The notes: generated by a model not told the origin, from the sequence alone. A stretch of DNA of 22,445 nucleotides from an uncultured Muribaculaceae bacterium (GCA_910585755.1 CAJUFH010000050.1:1-22445); one strand, 5' to 3'; positions 1 to 7,120 are shown, counted from the first letter of the stretch. A program made the numbers and translations.

Positions 1-78
1 GGGGGTCAAATCAACCTGGCCCCAGGGGTCATCCGCGCCTGGGTTTTCCACATATTGATGCCGGAAGTGATTGCACAT
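1..78 (-). CDS. Partial small ORF at left edge, unknown function
   Basis: An open frame on the minus strand starts at an ATG at 78 and runs off the window after 26 codons. The protein begins MCNHFRHQYVENPG and continues with DDPWGQVDLTP. A second in-frame ATG at 96 would add six residues (MSCFHG). The base composition of this stretch is much more GC-rich than the following 300 bases, which suggests coding. A Met-Cys-Asn start is seen in SOS-response-associated peptidases (SRAP/YedK family), where the exposed Cys2 is catalytic, but too little is visible to assign it: the later Asn, Glu and His residues of that family would lie outside the window. It could equally be a fragment of another gene or chance. 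Confidence 0.3.
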   Translation of the reverse strand, partial: MCNHFRHQYVENPGADDPWGQVDLTP

Positions 79-427
79 GCCATGAAAACAAGACATGCAA
101 AAATTCGGAGAGAATAATATAATTTATGATTCATAAAAGTGCATTTTTGCGAATGTTTATGCAAAGATATATCTTAGAAACGGCTGAAAACAAGAGGTGC
201 TTCTGACAGTTATAGTTAATTAAGAAAGGAGATAATATTTATATAGTTAAAAACTTGACTTATCGTGGTTTGTGTTAGTAAAATAGCTGATTTAACTATA
301 TAAATATCAGCCCCAAAACGTAGGAATTTTTATCTTTTGCGATTATATCCATATTTGGAAAATCCTTCGATGAAAGAGGTTGAATTATCACCGTCTTTCA
401 CTGGAAGAATGGATAATCAATGACTGC
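79..427. other. AT-rich non-coding region beside integrase gene
   Basis: No convincing gene is seen here. The stretch is strongly AT-rich, unlike the core genes to the right, and lies just past the 3' end of the tyrosine recombinase gene. It contains a cluster of the nonamer TATAGTTAA and a long inverted repeat, annotated separately. Such regions next to a recombinase commonly hold the attachment site or recombinase-binding sites, but no duplicated core (attL/attR) can be identified with only one end in view. Confidence 0.5.
211..307. repeat. 17-bp inverted repeat with three TATAGTTAA copies
   Basis: The arms at 235-251 and 291-307 are perfect reverse complements (17 of 17 bp), with a 39-bp spacer. 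The nonamer TATAGTTAA occurs at 211-219 and 242-250 in the same orientation (31 bp apart, about three helical turns) and inverted at 292-300. There is no T-run after the second arm, so it does not look like a terminator. Placed 120 bp beyond the recombinase stop codon, it is a candidate for arm-type recombinase-binding sites or an accessory-factor site. That role is inference. Confidence 0.6.
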
Positions 428-1537
428 TTATTTCAGCGAGATTCTGTCTGTCGTTATTCGTTTTGCGGACGGCAGAAGTTGAGCATATATCTGCGTTGTA
501 GTTACATTCGCATGGTCAAGTAATTTGCTGACCGTGAAGATGTCAGTGCCTGCGGCGAGCTGGAGAGTGGCGAACGTGTCTCGGAATTTATGGAATGTGA
601 TATGTTTTGTAATTCCTGCCGCTTTTAGCCACTCTTGCAGAGGACGTTGAGCCATGTGGCGTTGGAAGTCCTTGAACACCTTTCCTGTTTTGCGCTCTCC
701 GCATAGTGCGAGCATCTCTGCACTTAGAGGGTGACAGGTTTCTTTCTTCGTTTTCTGAATACGTATGAACATCGAGATTTCGCCATCCGCATCCTGTCGG
801 ATGTCTTCCCACTTGAGATTAAGGATATCGCTGAGGCGTAATCCTGTGAGAATGGAGAAAAGCGATGCTCGTTTCAGTCCGGACAATCGGCATTCAGTCG
901 CGGCCAACTTCTTCACTTCGTCTACTGTGAGGAAGTCCTTCTTGACCTCCTCATAGTCGATTTGATCAAGATAGTCATTGAGGTTCTCTTTTAAGAGACG
1001 CTCTTTGTGTGCCTCTTTCAGAAGGGCACGGAAAAGAGAGAAGTAGCCGGCTGCAGAATTGCGGTTAATCTTTCGTTTTGTATGCTTTATTTGGTTAGCA
1101 TTGAGCAGATAAGAACGAAATTTGTTGCAGAAGTCGATGGTTATATCTCCGAAGGTGCAGCTTCCTTTTGTGAACTGACGGAAATGCAGATAAGAGCATT
1201 TCCATTTCTGATGACGCCCTTTGGTCTTTCGTTCGAAATAGGCGAGGAAGTCGAGCTTCGGAGTCTCGCGGTCAAGAAATCCGAACTCGCTGTTGATCAG
1301 CTGTTCCTGACGGCGACAACGTATCAGTTCTGCGCGGTTGAGTATAGACTCATTATACTCCTTTTGGAACTGGGTTGTCGGATTCTCATAGATATAGAAT
1401 CCCAGATACTCACGTCGAGTGTTTCTGTTGGTTTGAGGATTGCGGACAGCCGGATAGAAATCCAGATAGACCGAAAGCCTTCCTTTCGTCATCTTGGCTG
1501 TGCGCACATTTACTGATGGGACGGTGTTCTTTCTCAT
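428..1537 (-). CDS. Tyrosine site-specific recombinase (integrase)
   Basis: A 369-residue protein with the three-part layout of Bacteroidetes phage-type integrases: an N-terminal arm-binding domain (about 10-75), a SAM-like core-binding domain (about 95-190) and a catalytic domain (about 200-365). All the usual catalytic residues are visible: Arg234 in TGLRLSD, a Lys near 262-265 in the beta-hairpin, His316 and Arg319 in HKFRD, His342 in LLDHANV, and the nucleophile Tyr351 in TTQIYAQ. It therefore appears complete and active. It cuts and rejoins DNA through a 3'-phosphotyrosine link to move or invert a DNA segment. It lies 106 bp downstream of the multi-HTH gene on the same strand, with its own -7 element in between. 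The gene is AT-richer than the chromosomal genes to the right, consistent with acquisition on an integrative element. Whether it is an element integrase or an invertase cannot be decided here. Confidence 0.93.
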   Translation of the reverse strand: MRKNTVPSVNVRTAKMTKGRLSVYLDFYPAVRNPQTNRNTRREYLGFYIYENPTTQFQKEYNESILNRAELIRCRRQEQLINSEFGFLDRETPKLDFLAYFERKTKGRHQKWKCSYLHFRQFTKGSCTFGDITIDFCNKFRSYLLNANQIKHTKRKINRNSAAGYFSLFRALLKEAHKERLLKENLNDYLDQIDYEEVKKDFLTVDEVKKLAATECRLSGLKRASLFSILTGLRLSDILNLKWEDIRQDADGEISMFIRIQKTKKETCHPLSAEMLALCGERKTGKVFKDFQRHMAQRPLQEWLKAAGITKHITFHKFRDTFATLQLAAGTDIFTVSKLLDHANVTTTQIYAQLLPSAKRITTDRISLK

Positions 1538-1576
1538 TGTTTATTACTCATTGGTTATTTGATTTTGAAATTGCTG

Positions 1577-1584
1577 CAAAACTA
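1577..1584 (-). promoter_or_regulatory. Putative -7 element for integrase gene
   Basis: Read on the minus strand this is TAGTTTTG, a full match to the Bacteroidetes -7 consensus TAnnTTTG, 39 bp before the integrase ATG. No good -33 TTTG is present at the expected distance, so the promoter may be weak or activator-dependent. A short dyad (TGCGCC at 1601-1606, GGCGCA at 1617-1622) lies just upstream, between this element and the preceding stop codon. Confidence 0.4.
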
Positions 1585-1643
1585 ATTGAAAATCAAGTGG
1601 TGCGCCATTGCAGTGCGGCGCAGCTATGCTTATGCACCGGTTA

Positions 1644-2543
1644 TTATTCAATTTTAGGAATTCCAAGGACTTTGTCGAGACCTGCACGCTCGATATATAC
1701 TCGGTTGTCATGGTAGATTCGAGGCACCTTATATGTACGGACATAGTACGAAATTTGGTCTCGGGTCATGCCATAAGCACCCATTGCCTCTTGAATCGAA
1801 TAGTATTCCGAGGCCAGTTCCGGGTTTACACCCATAGCGACATCTACTTCATGTCGGAAGTAATAGACAATGTTCCGGACTTTTTGCTTTGTGATTTTTA
1901 GTTCCGAAACCAAGCGATACAGGGCCTCCTTTTTTATGCCGAACTTAGTGCAGACTTCATCGACCGTGTACCATTCATCTTTGTTGACTTCTTCTACAGC
2001 CGATTTGCCGAAGATACGGTCAATGTGCTTCTTGTTCCAGAGCGTCTTTCCTCGGGAGACCGTCTTGGGGATGTTGTGTTTTGCCGCCATCTTATAAAGC
2101 CAGCTGTTTCCGATGCCAAATTTCTCCAGCACCTCTTTAGAGGTATAGAATTCGGTAATAGGTTCACAGGTTTTAGTCTCTCTTTTGATGTAAGGGGAAG
2201 AAGATTTGAACATCTCATCGAGAACAGCCCGACTTATGAAAGTTTTACCTGAGAATTGCACGCAGGGGATCGATCCTCTTTCCAGATATCGGTAAAGAGT
2301 CCGTGTAGAAACACCTATCAGTCTCGCACATTGGCAAGGTGACAAAAACAAAAGTTTTTCCTCGTCTTCCGATGCTTTTGCATCTAAAGTTTTTTGAGTG
2401 GATGCTACATGTTCTTCTCTCTTTCGCTGCTTGTATGCATGCTCGGCACATCGCTTGCTGCAATAGCGTGTCGAGCTCTTGCGTGCTGTGAATGATGCCC
2501 CGCAAAATTCACAGACTTTTTGAAATTCAATTGTACTGCTCAT
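1644..2543 (-). CDS. Zinc-finger protein with four tandem helix-turn-helix units
   Basis: A 299-residue DNA-binding protein of unknown specific role. The N-terminus has a four-cysteine zinc-binding motif: Cys11-x2-Cys14 and Cys28-x3-Cys32, followed by a basic helix. After a linker come four similar units of about 48 residues, each like a MerR/excisionase (HTH_17) winged helix: about 65-112, 132-180, 191-238 and 247-294. Each opens with an x-Y/L-T/S-x-x-E/Q-A/V pattern, then a G-[IM] turn, an L-Y/I-x-Y/K recognition helix, and a wing ending in a hydrophobic V/I-D/L-x-x-[FML]-G. In integrative elements, small single-HTH proteins of this type act as excisionases or regulators; a four-unit chain could grip several DNA repeats. 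It sits directly upstream of the recombinase gene on the same strand, and tandem palindromes precede its start. The ATG at 2543 is the natural start because the zinc motif follows at once. Excision control or autoregulation is inference. Confidence 0.85.
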   Translation of the reverse strand: MSSTIEFQKVCEFCGASFTARKSSTRYCSKRCAEHAYKQRKREEHVASTQKTLDAKASEDEEKLLFLSPCQCARLIGVSTRTLYRYLERGSIPCVQFSGKTFISRAVLDEMFKSSSPYIKRETKTCEPITEFYTSKEVLEKFGIGNSWLYKMAAKHNIPKTVSRGKTLWNKKHIDRIFGKSAVEEVNKDEWYTVDEVCTKFGIKKEALYRLVSELKITKQKVRNIVYYFRHEVDVAMGVNPELASEYYSIQEAMGAYGMTRDQISYYVRTYKVPRIYHDNRVYIERAGLDKVLGIPKIE

Positions 2544-2575
2544 ATTCTCGTTTTTGAGTTATTTCTGTTAAAAAT

Positions 2576-2612
2576 GTGTCATGGTGTGACACCCAGTGTC
2601 AGTGTGTGACAT
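2576..2612. promoter_or_regulatory. Two tandem operator-like palindromes
   Basis: GTGTCA-N5-TGACAC lies at 2576-2592 (6 of 6 paired) and GTGTCA-N5-TGACAT at 2596-2612 (5 of 6). The two centres are exactly 20 bp apart, about two helical turns, so bound proteins would face the same side of the DNA. They lie 32-69 bp upstream of the multi-HTH gene, where a promoter should be. No TAnnTTTG element was found in that stretch. The arrangement fits an operator for an autoregulator, possibly the multi-HTH protein itself. Confidence 0.55.
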
Positions 2613-2710
2613 AATCGTCCACACCTCGGAAAATGGGCTGACGTACAAAAGAGAAAGCGAAAAAAGATACACAAACGGCTAAAAAAGCCCGTGAAATGCC
2701 CGATTTGGCG

Positions 2711-2742
2711 AAAAAAATAACGCCCGGATTTCAGGCGTTATT
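2711..2742 (-). terminator. Rho-independent terminator of mnmE unit
   Basis: On the minus strand a perfect 9-bp stem (AATAACGCC with GGCGTTATT; + strand arms 2716-2724 and 2734-2742, 9-nt loop) runs directly into a run of T (complement of 2711-2717). It lies about 40 bp beyond the mnmE stop codon and should end the minus-strand unit. It also marks the likely limit of core-genome sequence before the AT-rich island. Confidence 0.85.
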
Positions 2743-2781
2743 GGTCATTATTAGTATTTTAACTGCTTTTATATCAATTAA

Positions 2782-4407
2782 CTACTTGCCGATGCAGAAG
2801 CGGGAGAAGATGGTGGAGAGGATGTCGGGGGCGGTGATGGTGCCGGTGATGGAGGCAAGGTGGGTGAGGGTTTCGCGGAGGTCCTGGGCCATAAGGTCGA
2901 GGGGAATGGCGAAGGAGATCGATGGGATTGGATTGGATGGGGAAGTGGTGGAGGGGGAGAGGACGGAATCGCTGGGTGTTGTGAGGGAGGTGGATGGTGC
3001 GGGAGTAAGGGCGGCGAGAAGGCGGTGGAGGGGGGCGGTGGCGGCGGAGAGGGCGTCGTAGTGGCGCTGGTTTGTGACGAGGATGGCGTCGGATGTGGCG
3101 GAGCCGGTGAGGGTGTCGGCGAGGTTGGAGAGGGTGGAGCGGAGGGTGTCGATGCCTTGGCCGGTTTTGGCGGAGATAGAGAGGGTGATTAGAGATGGGG
3201 GAGAGGGGGGGAGCTCGGCGTATGCCTCGCCACGGTACGAGGACGGGGGCTCGGCACGGAATGCGGGGAGTTCGCTACAGCAGGAGGGGCGCTCGCCACG
3301 GTGGGATGGGGAGAGCTCGGTATGGGAGGGGGGGACTTCATCACGGGCGGAGAGGAGGTCGGTTTTGTTGCGCAGGAGGATGATGGGGGTGTCGGGGGCG
3401 GTAGCGCGGAGGTCGGCGAGGAGGGCTGCGGTTTCATCGGGGTGGGAGGCGGCGTTGGCTGGTGATTTGGCTACGGTGGAGGTGGCAGCGTCTGTTACGG
3501 CGAGGATGACTGAGGCGCGGGAGATGGCTTTGCGGGAGCGCTGTATGCCGGCCTGTTCGATGGTGTCGGTGGTTTCGCGGATGCCGGCGGTGTCGATAAT
3601 GCGGAAGAGGTGGTCGCCGATGGCGAGGGTGTCTTCGACGGTGTCGCGGGTGGTGCCGTGTATGTCGCTCACGATGGCGCGGTCGTCGTTGAGAAGGGCG
3701 TTGAGTAGGGAGGATTTGCCGGCGTTTGTCGGTCCGGCTATCGCTACTGGGATTCCGTCCTTGATGGCGGTTCCGGCGGCGAAGGAGGCGCGCAGGCGTT
3801 CTATTTCGGCGAGAATCTGACTGGCGAGTTCCCGTAGACGGTCCCTCGACGCGAACTCCACGTCCTCCTCGCTGAAATCAAGTTCCAGCTCGAGCAGGGC
3901 CGCGAGGTCGAGGAGCTGCTGCCGCAGGTCGGCCAGGCGCTGTGAAAAGGCTCCGCGCATCTGATTGTTTGCGATGCGCAGGGCTGCGCGTGAGTTGGCC
4001 ACGATTACGTCGGCAACTGCCTCTGCCTGGGCGAGGTCCATCTTTCCCGCGGCGAAAGCCCGGCGGGTGAACTCTCCCGGCTCGGCGAGGCGCGCGCCGT
4101 TGCGGCAGAGTAGGCGGATAAGTTCGGCCTGGACGAATCGGGAGCCGTGGACCGATAGCTCCACGGTGTCTTCCCCCGTGAAGGAGTTCGGTGCCCGGAA
4201 GATGGTCGCCACGGCCTGGTCAAGCGGCTCGCCGCCGCGTTCGGGGTCGATAATATGCCCGAGGTGGGCGGTATGGCTGTCGCAAAGTGCGAGGCGTTTC
4301 CCGCGCCATACGCGGTCGACGGTCTCGATGGCCGCTGGGCCGCTTATGCGGGCCACGGCTATGCCTCCCGTTCCGGGAGGGGTTGAAATAGCGCAGATTG
4401 TGCTCAC
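2782..4407 (-). CDS. mnmE: tRNA uridine-modification GTPase MnmE
   Basis: Works with MnmG to install the carboxymethylaminomethyl group on U34 of certain tRNAs, using methylene-tetrahydrofolate and GTP hydrolysis. Counting from the GTG at 4407 (541 aa): the N-terminal folate-binding domain starts STICAISTPPGTGG; the G domain has the P-loop GPTNAGKSS (225-233), GTTRDT (251-256), DTAG (272-275), NKTD (347-350) and SAK (412-414); the C-terminus is the diagnostic FCIGK. I chose GTG 4407 because it places the family's usual N-terminus right at the start and leaves 25 bp after the nuclease stop. The longer frame begins with TTG at 4491 and would overlap the nuclease gene by 59 bp. The protein is about 80-90 residues longer than the usual 450-460. 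The extra length is mostly a repeat-derived segment between NKTD and SAK (about 356-405) and a Ser/Thr/Pro-rich stretch in the C-terminal helical domain (about 470-496). Last gene of a minus-strand unit. Confidence 0.95.
   Translation of the reverse strand: MSTICAISTPPGTGGIAVARISGPAAIETVDRVWRGKRLALCDSHTAHLGHIIDPERGGEPLDQAVATIFRAPNSFTGEDTVELSVHGSRFVQAELIRLLCRNGARLAEPGEFTRRAFAAGKMDLAQAEAVADVIVANSRAALRIANNQMRGAFSQRLADLRQQLLDLAALLELELDFSEEDVEFASRDRLRELASQILAEIERLRASFAAGTAIKDGIPVAIAGPTNAGKSSLLNALLNDDRAIVSDIHGTTRDTVEDTLAIGDHLFRIIDTAGIRETTDTIEQAGIQRSRKAISRASVILAVTDAATSTVAKSPANAASHPDETAALLADLRATAPDTPIILLRNKTDLLSARDEVPPSHTELSPSHRGERPSCCSELPAFRAEPPSSYRGEAYAELPPSPPSLITLSISAKTGQGIDTLRSTLSNLADTLTGSATSDAILVTNQRHYDALSAATAPLHRLLAALTPAPSTSLTTPSDSVLSPSTTSPSNPIPSISFAIPLDLMAQDLRETLTHLASITGTITAPDILSTIFSRFCIGK
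3193..3342. repeat. Degenerate 21-bp repeats inside mnmE
   Basis: On the plus strand, variants of a roughly 21-bp unit such as GCTCGGCACGGAATGCGGGG recur about five times between 3210 and 3335 (for example starting near 3210, 3250, 3271, 3291 and 3314). They encode heptapeptide-like repeats rich in Pro, Ser, Glu and Arg (PPSHTEL, SPSHRGER, PSCCSEL, PAFRAEP). The copies have drifted but keep the reading frame open. Confidence 0.6.
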
Positions 4408-4432
4408 GAATAGTTGTTTTTGCGATAATGAA

Positions 4433-5326
4433 TCAGCGTTTCCCGGTTGACCAGCTGTGGAAGTCACACTGGCTTTCGACCTCTTTTTCAACTGCGTCGG
4501 GGAGGGCTGAGAAGAAGTCTATCCCGGTAACGCTCTCGACGGAATCGACGCTGACGGCGCATTTCTGCATACCGCCCGGCACAGGTCCGTTAGGCATCAG
4601 GAAACCGATTGCCCGCGGCGGGTCGGCGTAGGGGGAGAGCACCACTTTGAAGAATCCCTGCGGCACGGCGACCCCGGTAGGCCCTATCAGCATCGACGCT
4701 CCCGTTTTGCCGAACACAGGCCCGCATACAATAACTACGGCGCTGTCGCGCCGGGCCCGCTGGCGGCATTTCTCTTCGAGCTTGTTCCAGGCTCCGCGGT
4801 TAAGGTCGCCGGCCTGGGGGCATATGTTGGTCATCAGGAAAGACTCGTCCATCGCCTGAGCGTCCCATTTCATATCCCCGGCGGGTGCCATATGCCCCCT
4901 GTCGAATCCCGAATAGCGGTAGTCCTGGGGCGTGGCGCATCCTTCGACATCCAAGTCCGGGGCGAAGCTCTGAGTGCGCGGATGCCTGCCGTCGGCTTCC
5001 GAGGCGAGGAGTTCCCAGCCGACCCAGTTGGGCTGGTGAGTCTTGGGGTTGAACGAGACAGTGAACCCCTTATATCGGAGCAGTTCCTCCGGCATCCCCT
5101 TGGGAACATTAGCGGTTTCCAGGGCCGAGGCGTCGGGAATCGCCGGGCGGTCGTTGTCGCCATTCCCCTGGGCTTTCGCTGTGATTACGAGCCATGCGAT
5201 TACGGCTATCACAGCCACCGCAAGGGCGATGGCGAGCGGGCGCGTGTTGTCGGTGGCGCGGGGTGGTTTACGGGAACCGCCGCGCGACCCTGGGGTTGCG
5301 CGGCGGCGAGTGCGGTTTGTTGCCAA
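4433..5326 (-). CDS. Membrane-anchored DNA/RNA non-specific endonuclease
   Basis: A 297-residue protein of the NUC (Serratia nuclease/EndoG) family, which cleaves DNA and RNA using a metal ion and a His general base. Residues 1-29 are basic (Arg-rich), residues about 31-49 form one hydrophobic membrane segment, and the nuclease domain follows at about 75-290. The catalytic signature DRGHMAPAGD is at 142-151 with His145. The metal-ligand asparagine is Asn176 in DLNRGAWN, and Glu184 follows as in the family. The layout predicts an N-in signal anchor with the nuclease outside the cytoplasm. The start is uncertain: the best available codon is TTG at 5326, there is a stop four codons further up, and the next ATG (codon 78) would remove the anchor. 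It lies 21 bp after the lipoprotein gene and 25 bp before mnmE, so it is probably co-transcribed with both. Nutrient salvage or self-protection from DNA are possible roles; none is shown. Confidence 0.88.
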   Translation of the reverse strand: MATNRTRRRATPGSRGGSRKPPRATDNTRPLAIALAVAVIAVIAWLVITAKAQGNGDNDRPAIPDASALETANVPKGMPEELLRYKGFTVSFNPKTHQPNWVGWELLASEADGRHPRTQSFAPDLDVEGCATPQDYRYSGFDRGHMAPAGDMKWDAQAMDESFLMTNICPQAGDLNRGAWNKLEEKCRQRARRDSAVVIVCGPVFGKTGASMLIGPTGVAVPQGFFKVVLSPYADPPRAIGFLMPNGPVPGGMQKCAVSVDSVESVTGIDFFSALPDAVEKEVESQCDFHSWSTGKR

Positions 5327-5347
5327 ATCCTTGACTATTTATTCAGA

Positions 5348-7033
5348 TTAGAGGATAGCGCTGAGGTTGAAGTTCTGGAACTCGAGGTCCTTGGCGGCCT
5401 TGGCGGCGAGGGAGCGGTCGAGCTTGACAGCCTGGCGCAGGTTGTTGTTGACCATCGTGTCGTTGTTGGTGCGTGCGCCGAGGATGGCCGTGATGTAGTA
5501 GGTCATGGCGTTCGGAGCGGTGATGCCGGCGAGGGTCGACTTAGCCTTGCTGTAATCCTTGGTGAGAATCTGGGCGAGGGCGGCGTTGTTGGTCTTGGCG
5601 TTGCCGAAAGCCTTGACGGCCGCGGCGGGGTCGCCGGTCATCAGGTAGTAGGTACCCATAGCGTCGTTAAGCTCGGGCTGACCGGCTGCGGCGCCGAACT
5701 TCTGGTTGGCCTGGCGGTAGTCCTTGTTCATCAGCGAAACGAGGCCCATGTTCATCTGAGGCTCTGTGGCGGCGGGCGCGAGGCGCTGGGCGTGGGCGAA
5801 GTTCTGCTTGGCGGCGTCGTAGTCGCCGGCTGCGAACTGGGTCATGCCGATGTCGTTGAACGCGCGGTAGTCGTTGGGATAGAGCTTGGCGGCGGTATCG
5901 TAGACCTTCATCTTGTCGGCGTTGTTGTCAAACAGCGTCGCGGTGTAGAGGAGCTCGTCGATAGTGAGGCTCTTGGGGTTCTGTGCGTAAGCGTCCATAA
6001 GTTCGCGGTCGCTCTTGCCGATTACGTTGATGGATGCGGTGATGCGGCTTCTGCGGAGCTGGGGAAGCACCTGCTCGGCGAGTTGGTCGAAAATTGAGGA
6101 GAGATTGCGGATTTCCTTCTCGCGCTGTTCGGGGTCCTTGTACATCGAGAGGACGCTGAGGATGAGTTCTTTGTCCTGGATCGAGCTTGCGGCAACGAGC
6201 TTCTGGAAGCCTTCCCAGTCCTCGGGGGTGAAGTTGGCGGTCAGTTCGCCGAACTCGGTGATGTTGTCCTTCTTGAGCTGCTTGTCGAGGTAAGCGCTGG
6301 TGTTCTTCTCGCGGCTTTCGGCCAGGCGGGTGTTGAGGTCGAGCGAGCCTTCGGGCGAAGCGTAGGAGGAGATGTTTATTTCCTCGATTTTGCGCGATGG
6401 GTCGTTTGCGGCGTTTTTAAGCTGCTCGTTGAGCGAGAGCATCTCGTCGGACTTGAGCTGGCCTTCGCGGATGTTGGCCTGGTTGATCAGGAAGTGGATG
6501 TCAGCGTCGTATTTCTCGTTGATCACGCGCTGGAACTTGTCCTGGGCGAGAGCCGGAGTCACTGTCGAGGCGTCGGCGAGGGTCGAGGTGGCGACCACGC
6601 CGGTAGCTACCTTTACGCGGGGCAGGGCGTACTGCTTGCTTCCCTGGCGCACGTCGAAGGCGAGCTGCAGGTCGCTGCGCATCATGTCAGGCTGGTACTC
6701 GTACATGACGGGAATCGTTACCGTACCGCCGTTCTCGTAGTTGATTACCGGGGCGTTGCCGCGCACCTTCTCGCCCTGGAAAGTGTAGGGCTGCGACGCT
6801 ACTTCCTGGCCCTCGAAGCAGAGGTAGGGGGTAACGGTCACTTCGGCGTTCTTGACGAAGAACTTCGCGGGGATACGGGCGGTCACGGTCGCGGGGACGC
6901 GGTCTGCCACGACTTCCAGCGGGTTGGGGTTGACGTTGAAGTAGTCGGCTTGAAACTGGTTAAGTTTTTTTCCGCAGCCCGTCAGCAGGACAGTGCCGGT
7001 AGCGGCGAGCGCGAGAACTGATTTTGCGTTCAT
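5348..7033 (-). CDS. Outer-membrane lipoprotein with OmpA-like and TPR segments
   Basis: A 561-residue protein with a lipoprotein signal peptide: a basic start, a hydrophobic core and the lipobox LLTGC with Cys20 as the lipidation site. Residues about 35-160 look like a beta-rich domain. Residues about 175-255, with a continuation near 325-340, resemble an OmpA-C-like peptidoglycan-binding fold (ADIHFLIN, INISSYASPEGS, LNTRLAESREKN, then RRSRITASINVIGK), interrupted by a helical insert. Residues about 355-500 are tetratricopeptide-like helical repeats (DYRAFNDIGMTQFAAGDYD is the clearest). The family is common in Bacteroidales, where similar proteins link the outer membrane to the wall or to the type IX secretion apparatus; the function of this one is not known. 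It is the first gene of the unit with the nuclease and mnmE, behind a -7 element at 7113-7120. ATG at 7033 is well supported by the signal peptide. Confidence 0.82.
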   Translation of the reverse strand: MNAKSVLALAATGTVLLTGCGKKLNQFQADYFNVNPNPLEVVADRVPATVTARIPAKFFVKNAEVTVTPYLCFEGQEVASQPYTFQGEKVRGNAPVINYENGGTVTIPVMYEYQPDMMRSDLQLAFDVRQGSKQYALPRVKVATGVVATSTLADASTVTPALAQDKFQRVINEKYDADIHFLINQANIREGQLKSDEMLSLNEQLKNAANDPSRKIEEINISSYASPEGSLDLNTRLAESREKNTSAYLDKQLKKDNITEFGELTANFTPEDWEGFQKLVAASSIQDKELILSVLSMYKDPEQREKEIRNLSSIFDQLAEQVLPQLRRSRITASINVIGKSDRELMDAYAQNPKSLTIDELLYTATLFDNNADKMKVYDTAAKLYPNDYRAFNDIGMTQFAAGDYDAAKQNFAHAQRLAPAATEPQMNMGLVSLMNKDYRQANQKFGAAAGQPELNDAMGTYYLMTGDPAAAVKAFGNAKTNNAALAQILTKDYSKAKSTLAGITAPNAMTYYITAILGARTNNDTMVNNNLRQAVKLDRSLAAKAAKDLEFQNFNLSAIL

Positions 7034-7112
7034 GATGCTTATAATGTGATAGATTAGTTTGCGTTAGACATCCGTTTGCCCGGACTGTCCAAAGTCCCGG
7101 CAAACTTACCCG

Positions 7113-7120
7113 CAAAGGTA
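7113..7120 (-). promoter_or_regulatory. Putative -7 promoter element for the lipoprotein unit
   Basis: Minus-strand TACCTTTG matches the Bacteroidetes -7 consensus TAnnTTTG exactly and lies about 80 bp before the lipoprotein ATG. No TTTG lies at the normal 19-21 bp; the nearest is 27 bp upstream, inside the dyad at 7147-7164. Confidence 0.5.

Noticed and set aside
235..307. Invertible promoter switch flanked by the 17-bp repeats
   Set aside because: The 39-bp spacer is too short for known tyrosine-recombinase inversions and holds no clear Bacteroidetes promoter.
1601..1622. Terminator between the HTH and recombinase genes
   Set aside because: The TGCGCC/GGCGCA stem is only 6 bp with a 10-nt loop and no following T-run; a role could not be supported.
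4408..4491. 28-codon N-terminal extension of MnmE from a TTG codon
   Set aside because: It overlaps the nuclease gene by 59 bp, uses a rare start, and precedes the usual family N-terminus that begins at the GTG at 4407.
4892..6097. A 401-codon plus-strand frame spanning the nuclease and lipoprotein genes
   Set aside because: It crosses two well-supported genes in antisense and has low-complexity Gly/Val-rich content.
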